Assembly (NCBI GenBank): GCA_031256995.1
Contig: JAIRPL010000033.1
Coordinates: 1 to 36,237 of the forward strand
Direction: 5' to 3'
DNA from: Puniceicoccales bacterium
Lineage (GTDB): Bacteria > Verrucomicrobiota > Verrucomicrobiia > Opitutales > UBA953
Length of the DNA stretch: 36,237 nucleotides
Shown here piece after piece: positions 27,650 through 36,237 of the stretch (its first letter is position 1; every line of letters begins with the position of its first letter). Both the position numbers and the translations under genes were made by a program. The notes under the pieces are model-generated. The model had not been told where the DNA came from, ran no database searches, and saw nothing but the letters and a program-made list of their open reading frames with translations.

Positions 27650-27893
27650 TCTTGTTTTTCCGCGCGCGACCGGGGCGGGCGATTTTCCCCTGGCTTGCGC
27701 CGGCGTCAGGCCACCCTGCCACGCCCGGCCGGAAAGCCGCCAGAATTTCCCGGCGGACTGGGAAGGCGAACGCCGGCAGGCATGCCTTTCTGGCAGGAAG
27801 ATGACCGGGGAAGGATCTTCGGAAAGAAAGGATAAATCTTCGCCCCGGTTTCCGGCTTTGCAACGCGAGCGGATGTTGAATGTCCTTGCCGCG

Positions 27894-30800
27894 ATGACTC
27901 TGAAAAAAGGGCAAGGTGTGTTTTTGCGCGCGATGGTTTGCTTGGGAATGACGGCGCTCTCCGCCAAGGAAGGGGTGTCCGCGCGCGCGGCGGAGCCAGC
28001 GTTCACCGCGCGGGACGGGAACGGCACCACACCGGCCCTTGGGGCAAATTCCGTGACGCCGCGCCATGACCTTCCCATGGAGCCGGCGGCCATCGCCGCG
28101 CCAACCCCGCAGGCGGCGCCCCTGCCGCCCGTGCCCGCCCCCAAGCCACTCTTCACGGTTCCGCCGCAGCCAGCCCCGGCGCTGGAATCGCTTCAAATGG
28201 AGCAAAACCGCCCGATCCCCCCGGACCAGACCCCGGCCGTGCGCGAGCGCCTCCATGCCGCCGACTCGGCCCTTGGCGCAGGACTGGCGCCTTTTGCGGC
28301 CGGGCTTTACGGGATCCTGTTGCGCGACAATCCGGACGCCCCCGCCGCCCTCATCGAACAAGCCCGCCTCGGGCTGGCCGACTGCCGGCTCGCGCAAAAC
28401 GACAACGCGGGGGCGATGGAAATCCTGGCGCAACTGCCCCGGACTCCGGGTGTCGAGATCCGCCTGGCGCTCGCCAGCGTGCCGCTCGGCCAGGGCATTG
28501 GCGAGGCGGCGGCGGCCCTGGAAAAGCTCGATTTTCAACAACTTTCCGGGCGCGAGAAACCGTGGTTCCACGTCGCGCGCGGCCTCGTCGCCCTCGCGCT
28601 CGCGGAATCCACGCCAGCCGGGGATCCCGGAGTCACGGCGCCCCGGCCGGTTCCCGCCGTCCCGCCCCAAGGCGGGTCGCCGGAGGCCGCGCCCGCCGCC
28701 GGTCCGGCGCCGGCAGGGCATCCCGGCGCGCAGGATCGATTCGCCACCGCATCCGCCGAATTTGAGGCCGCCTCCACGCTTTTTTCCCAGGCGGGCGAGC
28801 CGCGCGCGATGGCGCACGCGCGCATGCTCCAAGCAATGGCGCTCATCCGCTCGGGCGCGCTTCCCGCCGATTTCGCGCCCCCGTCGCCGGGGGCGGGTTC
28901 CGCCAGCGCCACGAACACGCGCAATGCCATGCTTTCGGCAATCTCACTCGCGCGCCAGAATCGCAACGCGGAGGCGGCTGAGGTGCTGCGCGCCATCCGG
29001 AAAAATCCGCTCGCCTCCCAGGAGGAGAAGGCCGGGGCCGCGCTGGTGGCCGGATACCTTTTCCCACCCGGCACCCCCGAGTCCGCCGACGCCCTTTGCG
29101 ACGCGCTTGAGGAGGCCGCCACGTCCGCCCAGCTTCAACGGCTGGCCCTGGAGCGCCTTGCCGTCTCCTTCGTCCCGCGGGAAAACGCCGCCACTTTCCC
29201 GGCCGCCGCGCCATCCGCTCCCCTGGTGGCGCCGCAGGCGGGCCTCCCCCCGCCGCCAGAGGCGTCCCGGCATCCCCGTGAATTGTCGCAGGCCACACGG
29301 GTTTACGACCGTCTCACCGCGTATGCCGGCACCGTGCCGGCCACCCTGCCCATCCTGGAGGAAATCCACCTCGTCCGCGCCCGGCTGATGTTTGCCGCGG
29401 GTGATCTCCCGCGCGCGGAAAATGCCGCCAGCGACCTCCTGGAGCGCCCGCAGCGCTCGCCCGCGCACGAGGCGGCGGCCTTGCGCATACTGGCCTCGAC
29501 GGCGCTTGGCGGCGGCCATTTCCGCCGCGCGGCCGCCCATCTCGCACGCCTCGCCACGCTGCTTCCCGAGGGCGAAGGACGCCTCCGGGCCGCCCTTGCC
29601 TCGGCGGACTGCCTCTATCTCGCGGCAACCGGGGGCGAGGGTGACACCGCCGCGCGCGCGGCCGCAGGCTCCGCCTACGCCGCCGTGCAGGACCGGCTCG
29701 GCTCCCCCGTGGAGCGTGGCAACGCGCTCCTTCTGCGGGTGCTGTGCGCGCTGGCCGACGGGCGGATCCGGGCGGCGCTGCGCCTGCTCGACTCCGCCCG
29801 AACTTCCGCGGAAGACCCCTCCTGCGTGGATGCCGGGAATCTCCTGCGCGCGGAATGGGCCGCGATTGAGTGGCTTTGGCGAAACCGGCCGGACATGGCC
29901 CTGGCGCGCCTCTCGAGGATCCTGGAAAACACACGCATCCCGATGGCGGCGCACCCCGCCTTCCACCTTCGCTTCCTCTGGCAGCGCGCCCGCATCGCCC
30001 TGGCCGATGGCGATGGCGCGACCGCCGCGGCCGTCGCGGACGAAATCACCCGTGTTGCCACGGCCATGACTCCCTCCACCGGCGGGACGAAGGCCGCCAC
30101 GCCCAAGGCCGCCGAGGCGCCTTCCCCTGCCGCCGCGGCGGGCGGCGCTGGCGCAACCGATCCCGTCCTCGCCCAGCGCGAGGCCGTGCTGGCCCGCGCA
30201 TCCTTGCTCCGGCAGCGCGCCATGATGCTGGCCCCCCAGGGTCCTGCGGACGTTCCGGCCCGCGCGCCCCTTTCCGACCCCGAGTCCGCCGCCACCGCGC
30301 TTCTCGTCGAGGCGCGTTCGCATTCCTCGATGGGCGCGCACGACAAGGCGCGAAAGGTCTTTCTGGAAGCCTGGGAATACTGCGCGGCGCGGGGCGGCGC
30401 GCTTTTGGGCGAATACGCCGCCGAGGCGCTCTTCTCGGCCGCCCGCGAGGAGATGTCCCTCGTCGGGAAAGGCGCCCCGGGGGCCACCGTCGCCATGGCC
30501 CTCACCTCGTTGGACAATTTTGTGCGCCAATATCCCGGCCACCGCCATGTGCCCTCCGCGCGCCTTCTCCAGGCGAACCTCTTCCGCCTCTCCGGCAATT
30601 TTGAGGACGCGGAAAATGTCTATGAATGGCTCCTTGTCCGCCTGCCTGACGGCCCCTTTCGCTGGAGCGCGGAAATGGGGCGCGCGGACTGCCTTTTCGC
30701 GCAGGCGCGCGCGCTGGCGATGGCGGCGCCCCCTTCCCCGCCAAAACCGCGGCAGGCCGCGCCCGCGTCAGGCGCCAATGCCGCCGATGGTCCCGCCACC

Positions 30801-31442
30801 CCAAGCCCGAAGGAGGAGACCGCGGACAAGCGCCTTGCGCTTGCGGAGAGCACCTACGCCCGCCTTTACGCGGTTTCCGGGCGCCCGCCCGACTTCAAGG
30901 CCGAAGCCGGTTTCAAGTGGGCGAATGCCATCGCGGCGCGCGCGCTTTCACCAAACAAGCCCTCCCCGCCGGTGGCCGGGGTGCCGGCGCCCCGCCCCAC
31001 CCCCCACGGCAGACGCCATCCCACCGCGACCGCCGAAATTGACTTTGCCGCCGAGGCCGACCGTGTCCGCTGGGAAATCGCCTGCGCGCTGCTGCCTTCC
31101 CCCGAGAATCCCGACGCGCCGGCCCTTGGCGCGAATGGGCGTTACTGGCTCGCCCGCCTGCTCCTGGAATTCGCGATGTCCGCCAAAAAACGGGGCGACC
31201 TCCCCCGTGCCGCCGCGGCCTGGCGGCACATCTTGGATTACAACAACGGGCTTGAGGGCACCCCGGAGCACCGCCTCCCGCTCGCCACCGAGGCCGAGCG
31301 CGAACTTGCCGCCATTGAAACCCTGCGCAAGCCGGCGGATGCCTCCGCAAAAGCGAAGCCGTCCCCCTCGCCGGCTCCCCCCTCGCGTTCCTCGGATGAC
31401 GGCGACACAGAAAATCCCCCGCCCTCGCCAAAACCCAATTAG
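27894..31442 (+). CDS. Very large exported TPR-type repeat protein
   Basis: About 1180 residues. The N-terminus (KKGQGVFLRAMVCLGMTALS...ARA) looks like a signal peptide, followed by a Pro/Ala-rich stretch (residues ~60-125). The rest is almost all amphipathic helices of the tetratricopeptide type, e.g. LIEQARLGLADCRLAQNDN, FRRAAAHLARLATLLPEGEG, SSMGAHDKARKVFLEAWEY, FPxxxxxPSARLLQANLFRL-like units near residue 900, and AKKRGDLPRAAAAWRHIL near the end. Pro/Ala linkers interrupt the repeats, and the tail is Ser/Pro-rich (PSPSPAPPSRSSDDGDTE). TPR arrays bind proteins or glycans; periplasmic location is inferred. ATGs at 27801 and 27873 are alternative starts. No catalytic domain is visible. It stands alone; the RlmD-like gene is convergent. 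Confidence 0.8.
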   Translation: MTLKKGQGVFLRAMVCLGMTALSAKEGVSARAAEPAFTARDGNGTTPALGANSVTPRHDLPMEPAAIAAPTPQAAPLPPVPAPKPLFTVPPQPAPALESLQMEQNRPIPPDQTPAVRERLHAADSALGAGLAPFAAGLYGILLRDNPDAPAALIEQARLGLADCRLAQNDNAGAMEILAQLPRTPGVEIRLALASVPLGQGIGEAAAALEKLDFQQLSGREKPWFHVARGLVALALAESTPAGDPGVTAPRPVPAVPPQGGSPEAAPAAGPAPAGHPGAQDRFATASAEFEAASTLFSQAGEPRAMAHARMLQAMALIRSGALPADFAPPSPGAGSASATNTRNAMLSAISLARQNRNAEAAEVLRAIRKNPLASQEEKAGAALVAGYLFPPGTPESADALCDALEEAATSAQLQRLALERLAVSFVPRENAATFPAAAPSAPLVAPQAGLPPPPEASRHPRELSQATRVYDRLTAYAGTVPATLPILEEIHLVRARLMFAAGDLPRAENAASDLLERPQRSPAHEAAALRILASTALGGGHFRRAAAHLARLATLLPEGEGRLRAALASADCLYLAATGGEGDTAARAAAGSAYAAVQDRLGSPVERGNALLLRVLCALADGRIRAALRLLDSARTSAEDPSCVDAGNLLRAEWAAIEWLWRNRPDMALARLSRILENTRIPMAAHPAFHLRFLWQRARIALADGDGATAAAVADEITRVATAMTPSTGGTKAATPKAAEAPSPAAAAGGAGATDPVLAQREAVLARASLLRQRAMMLAPQGPADVPARAPLSDPESAATALLVEARSHSSMGAHDKARKVFLEAWEYCAARGGALLGEYAAEALFSAAREEMSLVGKGAPGATVAMALTSLDNFVRQYPGHRHVPSARLLQANLFRLSGNFEDAENVYEWLLVRLPDGPFRWSAEMGRADCLFAQARALAMAAPPSPPKPRQAAPASGANAADGPATPSPKEETADKRLALAESTYARLYAVSGRPPDFKAEAGFKWANAIAARALSPNKPSPPVAGVPAPRPTPHGRRHPTATAEIDFAAEADRVRWEIACALLPSPENPDAPALGANGRYWLARLLLEFAMSAKKRGDLPRAAAAWRHILDYNNGLEGTPEHRLPLATEAERELAAIETLRKPADASAKAKPSPSPAPPSRSSDDGDTENPPPSPKPN

Positions 31443-31506
31443 GTCTCGCGGCATCATTGCCGCGCCAGTCACGCGACACCCAGGCCGGGCGGCTTGGCAA
31501 GGGACG

Positions 31507-32841
31507 TCATGACGTTTTGCGCCTCAGGGTGATGATGTTCTCAATGTGACGCGTTTGCGGGAAAAGGTCGAAGGGCTGGACGGCCTCAATCTCGTACCCG
31601 CCCGAGAGGAGCGGCCTCAGGTCGCGCATCTGCGTGTCAGGGGCGCAGGAAACATAAACCACCCGGCGTGGCGCGTAACGCAGGAGCTGGCCAAGGAAGG
31701 CCTCGTCACTGCCACGGCGCGGCGGGTCCATCAAAACGGCGGTTTTCCCGGCTGGCGGCAGCGGCCTCGCGCCCTGGTGGCCTGTGTCAAAAATCCCGTC
31801 GGCGCTGGCGGCGGTGAACACCGCGTTGGAAATGCCGTTGGCGCGGGCATTCTCCGTAGCGTTTGCCACGGCCTCCGGGCTGATTTCGACGCCATGCACA
31901 CTCTCGAACTCCGGCGCGCCCGCGAGCGCGAACAGCCCGGATCCGCAATAGGTGTCGAGCAAATGCGCGCACTCGCCCCCCCCGGAGGCCGCGCGGATGG
32001 CGTAGGCGGTGAAGTCCGGCAGGATGAAGGGGTTGTTCTGGAAGAAATCCCCGGCCGGGAAACGCAGCCGCAACGTCCCAAGGGTTTCCAGGGCCGTGGC
32101 GCGAAAATCCGTCACGACCCCCGTGGCGGTCTCACGGACGAGCAGGGTGGCCCCGCGTTTGTGGCGGGAGGCATTGGCGCGTGTTTCCTCGCGCACCCTG
32201 GGCAGCGCGTCATTCACCGCCTCGGTCGCGATCGGGCAGGCAGGCACATCCACAATCCGGCGGCGTCCGGCGGCAAGAAAGCCGATTTCCGCGTCGGCCC
32301 GGTAAAAATGCGGGGTGATCTTCGTGCGGTAATTGTACTGGCGCGGCGAGGGATGGCAGGGTGAGACGGGAAATTCGACCCCGCCAAGGCGTTTCAGCAA
32401 TTCGGCCGTGATGCGCGTCTTCCACGCCAGTTGTTCCGGGTAGGCAAGATTTTGGTACTGGCAGCCGCCACAACGCCCGAACAAGGGGCACCGCGGCTCC
32501 ACGCGGGCCGGGGAAGGACGCAGCACCCGCACGAGGTCCGCGCGCGAGAAATTGGCCGCGTTGTGCCAGACACGCGCCACCACCCGCTCGCCAGGAAGCG
32601 CGAACGGCAGCATGACAACCCACCGGGATGGGGCGGGCGGCCCGGCGGTCCCGGACACCGGATCGCCGGGGGCGGTGGCGGCCTCAAAAGCGCCGGGGGA
32701 GGGGATTTCCGCCCGCCCCAAGCCTTCGCCAAGGTTGGTCAGCGTGTCCACCTCAAGCTCGATCTCCTGTTTTTCGCCCAGTGGCGCGGAAGTGGCGCGG
32801 CCGGGCGCGGGGCTTGGTTTCTTTTTGGCGGCGTGGCTCAT
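31507..32841 (-). CDS. RlmD/TrmA-family 23S rRNA (uracil-5-)-methyltransferase
   Basis: A 444-residue RNA m5U methyltransferase. An N-terminal TRAM domain (VDTLTNLGEGLGRA ... WVVMLPFALPGERVVARV) is interrupted by about 30 extra Pro/Ala/Gly residues. The iron-sulfur ligands follow the RumA pattern: Cys118, Cys124, Cys127 (CPLFGRCGGCQYQ) and Cys202 (VPACP). The SAM site is LLDTYCGSGLFAL, with MDPPRRGSDE, and the catalytic nucleophile is in VVYVSCAPDTQMRDL (Cys399). RlmD methylates U1939 of 23S rRNA; TrmA lacks the cluster, so the cluster favours RlmD/RlmC-type, but the exact uridine is not provable here. The start at ATG 32841 fits the TRAM domain; it follows the ketosynthase gene by about 120 bp. 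Confidence 0.88.
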   Translation of the reverse strand: MSHAAKKKPSPAPGRATSAPLGEKQEIELEVDTLTNLGEGLGRAEIPSPGAFEAATAPGDPVSGTAGPPAPSRWVVMLPFALPGERVVARVWHNAANFSRADLVRVLRPSPARVEPRCPLFGRCGGCQYQNLAYPEQLAWKTRITAELLKRLGGVEFPVSPCHPSPRQYNYRTKITPHFYRADAEIGFLAAGRRRIVDVPACPIATEAVNDALPRVREETRANASRHKRGATLLVRETATGVVTDFRATALETLGTLRLRFPAGDFFQNNPFILPDFTAYAIRAASGGGECAHLLDTYCGSGLFALAGAPEFESVHGVEISPEAVANATENARANGISNAVFTAASADGIFDTGHQGARPLPPAGKTAVLMDPPRRGSDEAFLGQLLRYAPRRVVYVSCAPDTQMRDLRPLLSGGYEIEAVQPFDLFPQTRHIENIITLRRKTS

Positions 32842-32960
32842 GGCTGTCGTCCGCCCTTTCTCCACGATTTCCCAGACTCCGGCAAGCACACCCTCGCCGG
32901 GAGACAGGCCTCATGACGAGGCGGCAGGCTTCGGGGGATCACCCGGCCTTTGACGCCCTC

Positions 32961-34214
32961 CTACGCCTTGCCAAAAAGGAGGGAGACGTTGGCGCCGCCA
33001 AAACCGCTGCTGTTGGAAAGCGCAACCTGGATGGCGGCCGGTTGCGTCTCGCGGGGGAGATGGAGGCTGGCGACGTCCAGGTCCGGCACGCGCAAGTGGG
33101 CATTGCCGGGGATGAACTGCTCCCGCAAGGCAAGGCAGCAGAAGGCGGCCTCGAGGATGCCGGACATGGAAAGCCCATGCCCGGTAAGGCCCTTGGTGCT
33201 GCTGACGGCGGGCTTCTTTTCGCCGGAAAAAACCTTCCTGAGGGCCAAAAGCTCCGCCCTGTCGCCAATGGGGGTCGAGGTCGCATGCGCGTTGACGTAA
33301 TCCACTGCGTCGGGACTGACGCCGGAGGCGGCCAGACAGGCGGACATGGCGCGGGAAAGGCCCTGCCCTTCCGGATGGGAAATGGCCGGGCTATGGCCAT
33401 CCGAAGCCTGGCCCCAGCCAAGGAAGCGGGCATACGGCCGCGCCCCGCGCGCAAGGGCGGCCTCCTCTTCTTCTAGTACCATGGCGACCCCGCCGCCGGT
33501 GCCGACAAAACCGGAGCGCCGCCGGTCAAAGGGGCAGGAGGCCAGCTCTGGATCGGTGCTGGCGCTCAAGGCACGCATCCCGGCAAATGGAAGGATCGAT
33601 TCCCGGTTTCCGTCCTCGCCGCCAATGACGAGCATCCGTTTCTGGCGGCCCAGCCGGATCTCATCCAGCGCATAGCCAAGGGCATGGCCGGAGGAGGCGC
33701 AGGCGGAGGCAAAACCACAGGAGGCGCCCAAAATCCTAAAGGCCGCGACGAGATTGAAGCTGAGGGTGCCCACGACGGAGTTGACGACGCTCATCGGGTT
33801 GCATCGCATGACACCGCGCTCGGCCATGCGCGTCATGTTGTGATGAAGCATCGAGACCGAACCGGCGGAAGCGGTGAACATGCCCGTCATGGGATTGCTG
33901 ATCTCATCCTGGGAGAGGCGCGCGTCATCAAGCGCCTGCCGGAGCGCGCAATAGCCGTAAAGACCATGGGGGGCAAAACCGCGCAAAACATCCCGTTTGA
34001 CGGAATAACGCGAGGGGTAGGTCCAGTCCTCGGCGTCAAAGCTCGTGGTGTCAAAATCCTTGATCGTCCCAACAAGCTTCACGGCCTGCTCGCGCTCAAA
34101 GGGTGGGTAAAGCTCAAACCCGTGACGCATCTCACGGAGATTTCTTGTGACCGTTTCAACATCATTGCCAATGCTGCAAACAAAACCCACGCCCGAGACC
34201 ACGACATTACGCAT
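32961..34214 (-). CDS. Beta-ketoacyl-ACP synthase (KAS I/II-type)
   Basis: A 417-residue thiolase-fold condensing enzyme that elongates acyl chains by decarboxylative condensation with malonyl-ACP. The Cys-His-His triad of FabB/FabF-type enzymes is complete: FASACASSGHALGYAL (Cys172), DYVNAHATSTPIGD (His310) and SSTKGLTGHGLSMSG (Lys341, His346). GEDGNRESILPFAGMRALS, CPFDRRRSGFVGTGGG and the C-terminal NSSGFGGANVSLLF are also typical. The N-terminal half (residues ~25-75) is less standard than housekeeping FabF. It begins 84 bp after the stop of the ACP-hotdog fusion gene on the same strand, and that arrangement suggests a dedicated chain-building pair. No fabD, fabG or fabH is nearby. No Shine-Dalgarno is seen. 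Confidence 0.92.
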   Translation of the reverse strand: MRNVVVSGVGFVCSIGNDVETVTRNLREMRHGFELYPPFEREQAVKLVGTIKDFDTTSFDAEDWTYPSRYSVKRDVLRGFAPHGLYGYCALRQALDDARLSQDEISNPMTGMFTASAGSVSMLHHNMTRMAERGVMRCNPMSVVNSVVGTLSFNLVAAFRILGASCGFASACASSGHALGYALDEIRLGRQKRMLVIGGEDGNRESILPFAGMRALSASTDPELASCPFDRRRSGFVGTGGGVAMVLEEEEAALARGARPYARFLGWGQASDGHSPAISHPEGQGLSRAMSACLAASGVSPDAVDYVNAHATSTPIGDRAELLALRKVFSGEKKPAVSSTKGLTGHGLSMSGILEAAFCCLALREQFIPGNAHLRVPDLDVASLHLPRETQPAAIQVALSNSSGFGGANVSLLFGKA

Positions 34215-34298
34215 AATTACAGGATTGATTTTTCAAACCATCAGGATGCCACGCAAAAAACATTCATGGCGTTCTCATAATGAAAGCCCGCCGGGGAA

Positions 34299-35228
34299 TC
34301 ACGGCGCCGCAGGGGCGACTGGCGCATCCGGGGAAACCTCCCCGGACGGCTTGCCCGCCTCGTCAAGAGGACGAAGAAAATCGAAGGTGAGACCGACTTC
34401 CTCAACAAAGGCCGCTTTTTCCCCGTTCACGCTCACGTGCCCCTCAAAAACCGCCAACGGGTGCTTCACGCGTTTGGGGCGGACAATGAAGTCGAGCACA
34501 TCCCCCGGCTTGCAAATACGTGTGCAACGAACCCCGTCGGCCGAGGTGAAATAAATCGAGGCGGGATCCACCGAAGCGCCGCCGACGCCAAAACCCGCCG
34601 GGCCTTTCAACAATGCCAGCACCGCAAGCTGCCCAAGGGCCTCCAACAAAAGCGAAGCCGGGAAGACCGGACGATCCTTGAAATGCCCTGAAAGAAAAAA
34701 CTCGTCCCCCTTGATGGCATAAGTGCCCGAGGCCTCGGAAGTCCGCAGCTCGGCATCCCGCAAAAACAGGAACGGGGGCTGATGGGGCATGGAGGCGGCA
34801 ATGGCGGCGACATCCATGCGCAATGGCCGCTTTGGGGGGGGCAATCCGCTGGACAAGGCATGAACATAGGCCTTCACGTCGCCAAGTGTCCGCAAATCCT
34901 GCAATTCCTCGTTTTTGATGTGAACCTGCAAAACCTCCTCCAAAAGCATCACCACCTCAACCATCGTCAATGAGTCCAGCCCAAGGTCTTCCAGGAGACG
35001 CAGATGCTCCGGCTCGCCCTGGAGTTTCGGGCGCTGGTCAGGCTCGACAAAACGGCAGAGAACACCCACCACCACTGTATTGGCAAGATTCGCGTCCTTG
35101 TTCTTGCGATAACCCAATGCGGCTGCCACCGTCTCGGGCGAACAACGCCGCAAAGCCTCGCGAATTTTCGCCTCCTCCGCCTGCTCTGGCGAAACGGCCA
35201 CCTGCCCCTCTGGTTCATCACTTGTCAT
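34299..35228 (-). CDS. Acyl-carrier-protein / FabZ-like dehydratase fusion
   Basis: A 309-residue two-domain protein. Residues ~20-125 are an acyl carrier domain with the phosphopantetheine serine in LLEDLGLDSLTMVEVVMLLE (Ser86), followed by TLGDVKAYV. A Pro-rich linker (LPPPKRPL) leads to a hotdog domain at ~140-290: MPHQPPFLFLRDAEL, then GHFKDRPVFPASLLLEALGQ. His182 and Glu196 are 14 residues apart, exactly the spacing of the catalytic His54/Glu68 of E. coli FabZ, so 3-hydroxyacyl-ACP dehydration is plausible. The N-terminal 20 residues and the C-terminal Pro/Ala tail are disordered. It lies directly upstream of the ketosynthase gene. ACP and dehydratase are normally separate proteins, so this fusion is notable. 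Confidence 0.85.
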   Translation of the reverse strand: MTSDEPEGQVAVSPEQAEEAKIREALRRCSPETVAAALGYRKNKDANLANTVVVGVLCRFVEPDQRPKLQGEPEHLRLLEDLGLDSLTMVEVVMLLEEVLQVHIKNEELQDLRTLGDVKAYVHALSSGLPPPKRPLRMDVAAIAASMPHQPPFLFLRDAELRTSEASGTYAIKGDEFFLSGHFKDRPVFPASLLLEALGQLAVLALLKGPAGFGVGGASVDPASIYFTSADGVRCTRICKPGDVLDFIVRPKRVKHPLAVFEGHVSVNGEKAAFVEEVGLTFDFLRPLDEAGKPSGEVSPDAPVAPAAP

Positions 35229-36133
35229 GTTGGCGTAATCAAAAGCGGCGTGCCGAAATTAACAAACAAAAACAATAATGTTACATTTTTGCCAACCTTC
35301 CCCCCTGGGCGCATTTCGGGATGCACGCCGCATAAACGTCGTTTTTTTCAACACCAGAGGGGCGGAAGGGCCGGATGCGGAAGATTTTTTCGCGATGCGG
35401 CGTCAGTGAAAGCGGAATGTCCTGCCACTGAAGGCAGCCTTGGCGCACAACAATCCTCCGCCGTTTTGAAAAAGATTTGACCAACGAAAGCGGCCAAATG
35501 CCGCGCCATGACGCCAGCGAGGTTCGAAGGTGTTATGTCGACACTCCCGCCATCGCGGACGTTTTTCTCATAAGCCTGTCCTTGTCGGGATGCGAATGCG
35601 GCGAGGGCGGCATGGCCGGTCGCCACGATGTGAAACCTGATTCTCCGCGAGGGACATGAAAAAAGTGGAATTGCTGCGCGGAAAACCCACCCGCCCATGT
35701 GTCGTGATTGCGGATTTCCAATCACGCACGGAAACCCCGTGAATCCTTGTGGGAGAAAGCTGCGAAAATCGAAGCGGATACCATCATTCATTCTCGCGCC
35801 TGCATCGTCGAAACCGCCATTAATGCACCCCTTGAACCCAAAATCAAAACGCACGGGATCAGTGCTGCTCATCTCCCTGTTTTACGCAGTCACAATCCTG
35901 GCCCTCGCCGGATACTCCATGGATACAATGGAGAGGGATGGATTCCGCCTGAGTTTTGAATTTCCTGCCTGGGACGATATTCCGTAGAGGTAATGGAGGG
36001 AGGATTTCACCAAAGCCGCCGCGGGGGGCATTTTTCTCACGAAGGCCGCCGGGGTGGAAATTTTAACAACAAGACCGGACAAACCCTGTGTTAAACTGGG
36101 AGTCGTCACTATAAGAGGATTAAGAGCTTATCC
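35229..36133. other. Sparse right-hand region, mostly without genes
   Basis: About 900 bp. The left end should hold the promoter of the ACP-hotdog gene. Frames on both strands are short and Arg/Pro/Ser-rich; one small ORF (35823-35987) is listed separately. Two similar GC-rich words (AAGCCGCCG / AAGGCCGCCG) lie near 36014-36050, each followed by TTTT-containing sequence. The last part (from about 36095) is probably the end of the insertion sequence. Confidence 0.45.
35823..35987 (+). CDS. Small ORF with one transmembrane segment, possibly truncated
   Basis: A 54-residue frame. A basic N-terminus (HPLNPKSKRTGS) precedes one hydrophobic helix (VLLISLFYAVTILALAGY), then an acidic tail (MDTMERDGF...WDDIP). 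The layout recalls the N-terminus of pilin-assembly PilX-like or pseudopilin proteins, where a short basic stretch precedes the helix, but the rest of such a protein is missing. It may be a broken gene next to the IS element or a chance frame. No Shine-Dalgarno is visible. Confidence 0.3.
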   Translation: MHPLNPKSKRTGSVLLISLFYAVTILALAGYSMDTMERDGFRLSFEFPAWDDIP

Positions 36134-36237
36134 CTAAATAATGGCTGCTCTCTTGAAACAAATCAACCCGCATGCCAGGCAGACGAGACCCCAGTGGGAA
36201 AGACGCTTTTTCTCATAGCGGACAAGGAGCTTGCGGC
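36134..36237 (-). mobile_element. IS5-like transposase, C-terminal end (cut by window edge)
   Basis: The minus strand encodes RKLLVRYEKKRLSHWGLVCL followed by ACGLICFKRAAII and a stop at 36134-36136. The pattern VRYEK/R...LxxLACxLICxR is the usual C-terminus of IS5-family DDE transposases. The rest of the gene lies beyond the window. The sequence after the stop (GGGATAAGCTCTTAATCCTC in minus-strand sense, about 36112-36133) may include the terminal inverted repeat, but the partner end cannot be seen. Confidence 0.7.

Noticed and set aside
35348-35872. 174-codon minus-strand frame near the right end
   Set aside because: No recognisable motif, Arg/Pro/Ser/Phe mixture as in noncoding DNA, and no plausible start signal.

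Overview
The window reads as chromosomal DNA of a high-GC, double-membraned bacterium. LptD-type outer-membrane assembly, a Tat-exported Gfo/Idh/MocA oxidoreductase, large Pro/Ala-rich TPR proteins and RHS debris together suggest Verrucomicrobiota, probably Opitutae. This placement is inference from gene style, not from a marker phylogeny. Most of the window is core metabolism and information processing, and the genes are in good condition. Decayed or accessory DNA is confined to about 8.3-10.9 kb, 19.3-20.2 kb and the right end.

Layout: (1) 0.3-6.7 kb holds a low-molecular-weight phosphatase and amino-acid biosynthesis genes: hisC, an aspartate aminotransferase, dapA, a tRNA-Leu(GAG) and argC. 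(2) 6.9-8.3 kb is a Tat-signal oxidoreductase, followed to about 10.7 kb by a graveyard: a relic with a damaged HExxH-like motif, a small AT-rich ORF, a frameshifted RHS repeat gene and a fragment of a secreted protein. (3) 10.9-15.9 kb is a leftward cluster trxB-lptD-mazG-ygjP-like. (4) 16.0-20.7 kb carries translation genes: rpsR, a Sua5-type threonylcarbamoyl-AMP synthase, rsmI, pheS and dtd. (5) 20.8-23.8 kb holds an aquaporin-family channel with a strong terminator, tRNA-Gly(UCC) and an isolated atpD-atpC pair. (6) 23.8-31.4 kb has a lone FecCD-type permease behind thrC, a divergent Rsm22-like methyltransferase and a very large exported TPR-type protein. (7) 31.5-35.2 kb has an RlmD/TrmA-type uracil-5 methyltransferase, then a ketosynthase and an unusual acyl-carrier/hotdog-dehydratase fusion that look like one acyl-chain-building module. 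(8) 35.2-36.2 kb has little coding potential and ends in the C-terminus of an IS5-like transposase cut by the window edge.

How the genes fit together: the amino-acid genes cover His, Asp, Lys/DAP, Arg and Thr steps but are scattered single genes rather than pathway operons. Translation fidelity and rRNA or tRNA modification is a recurring theme (TsaC/Sua5, RsmI, PheS, Dtd, Rsm22-like, RlmD-like, S18). The most distinctive module is the ketosynthase plus ACP-dehydratase fusion at 33-35 kb. Almost no gene has a recognisable Shine-Dalgarno sequence; the aquaporin is the clear exception.
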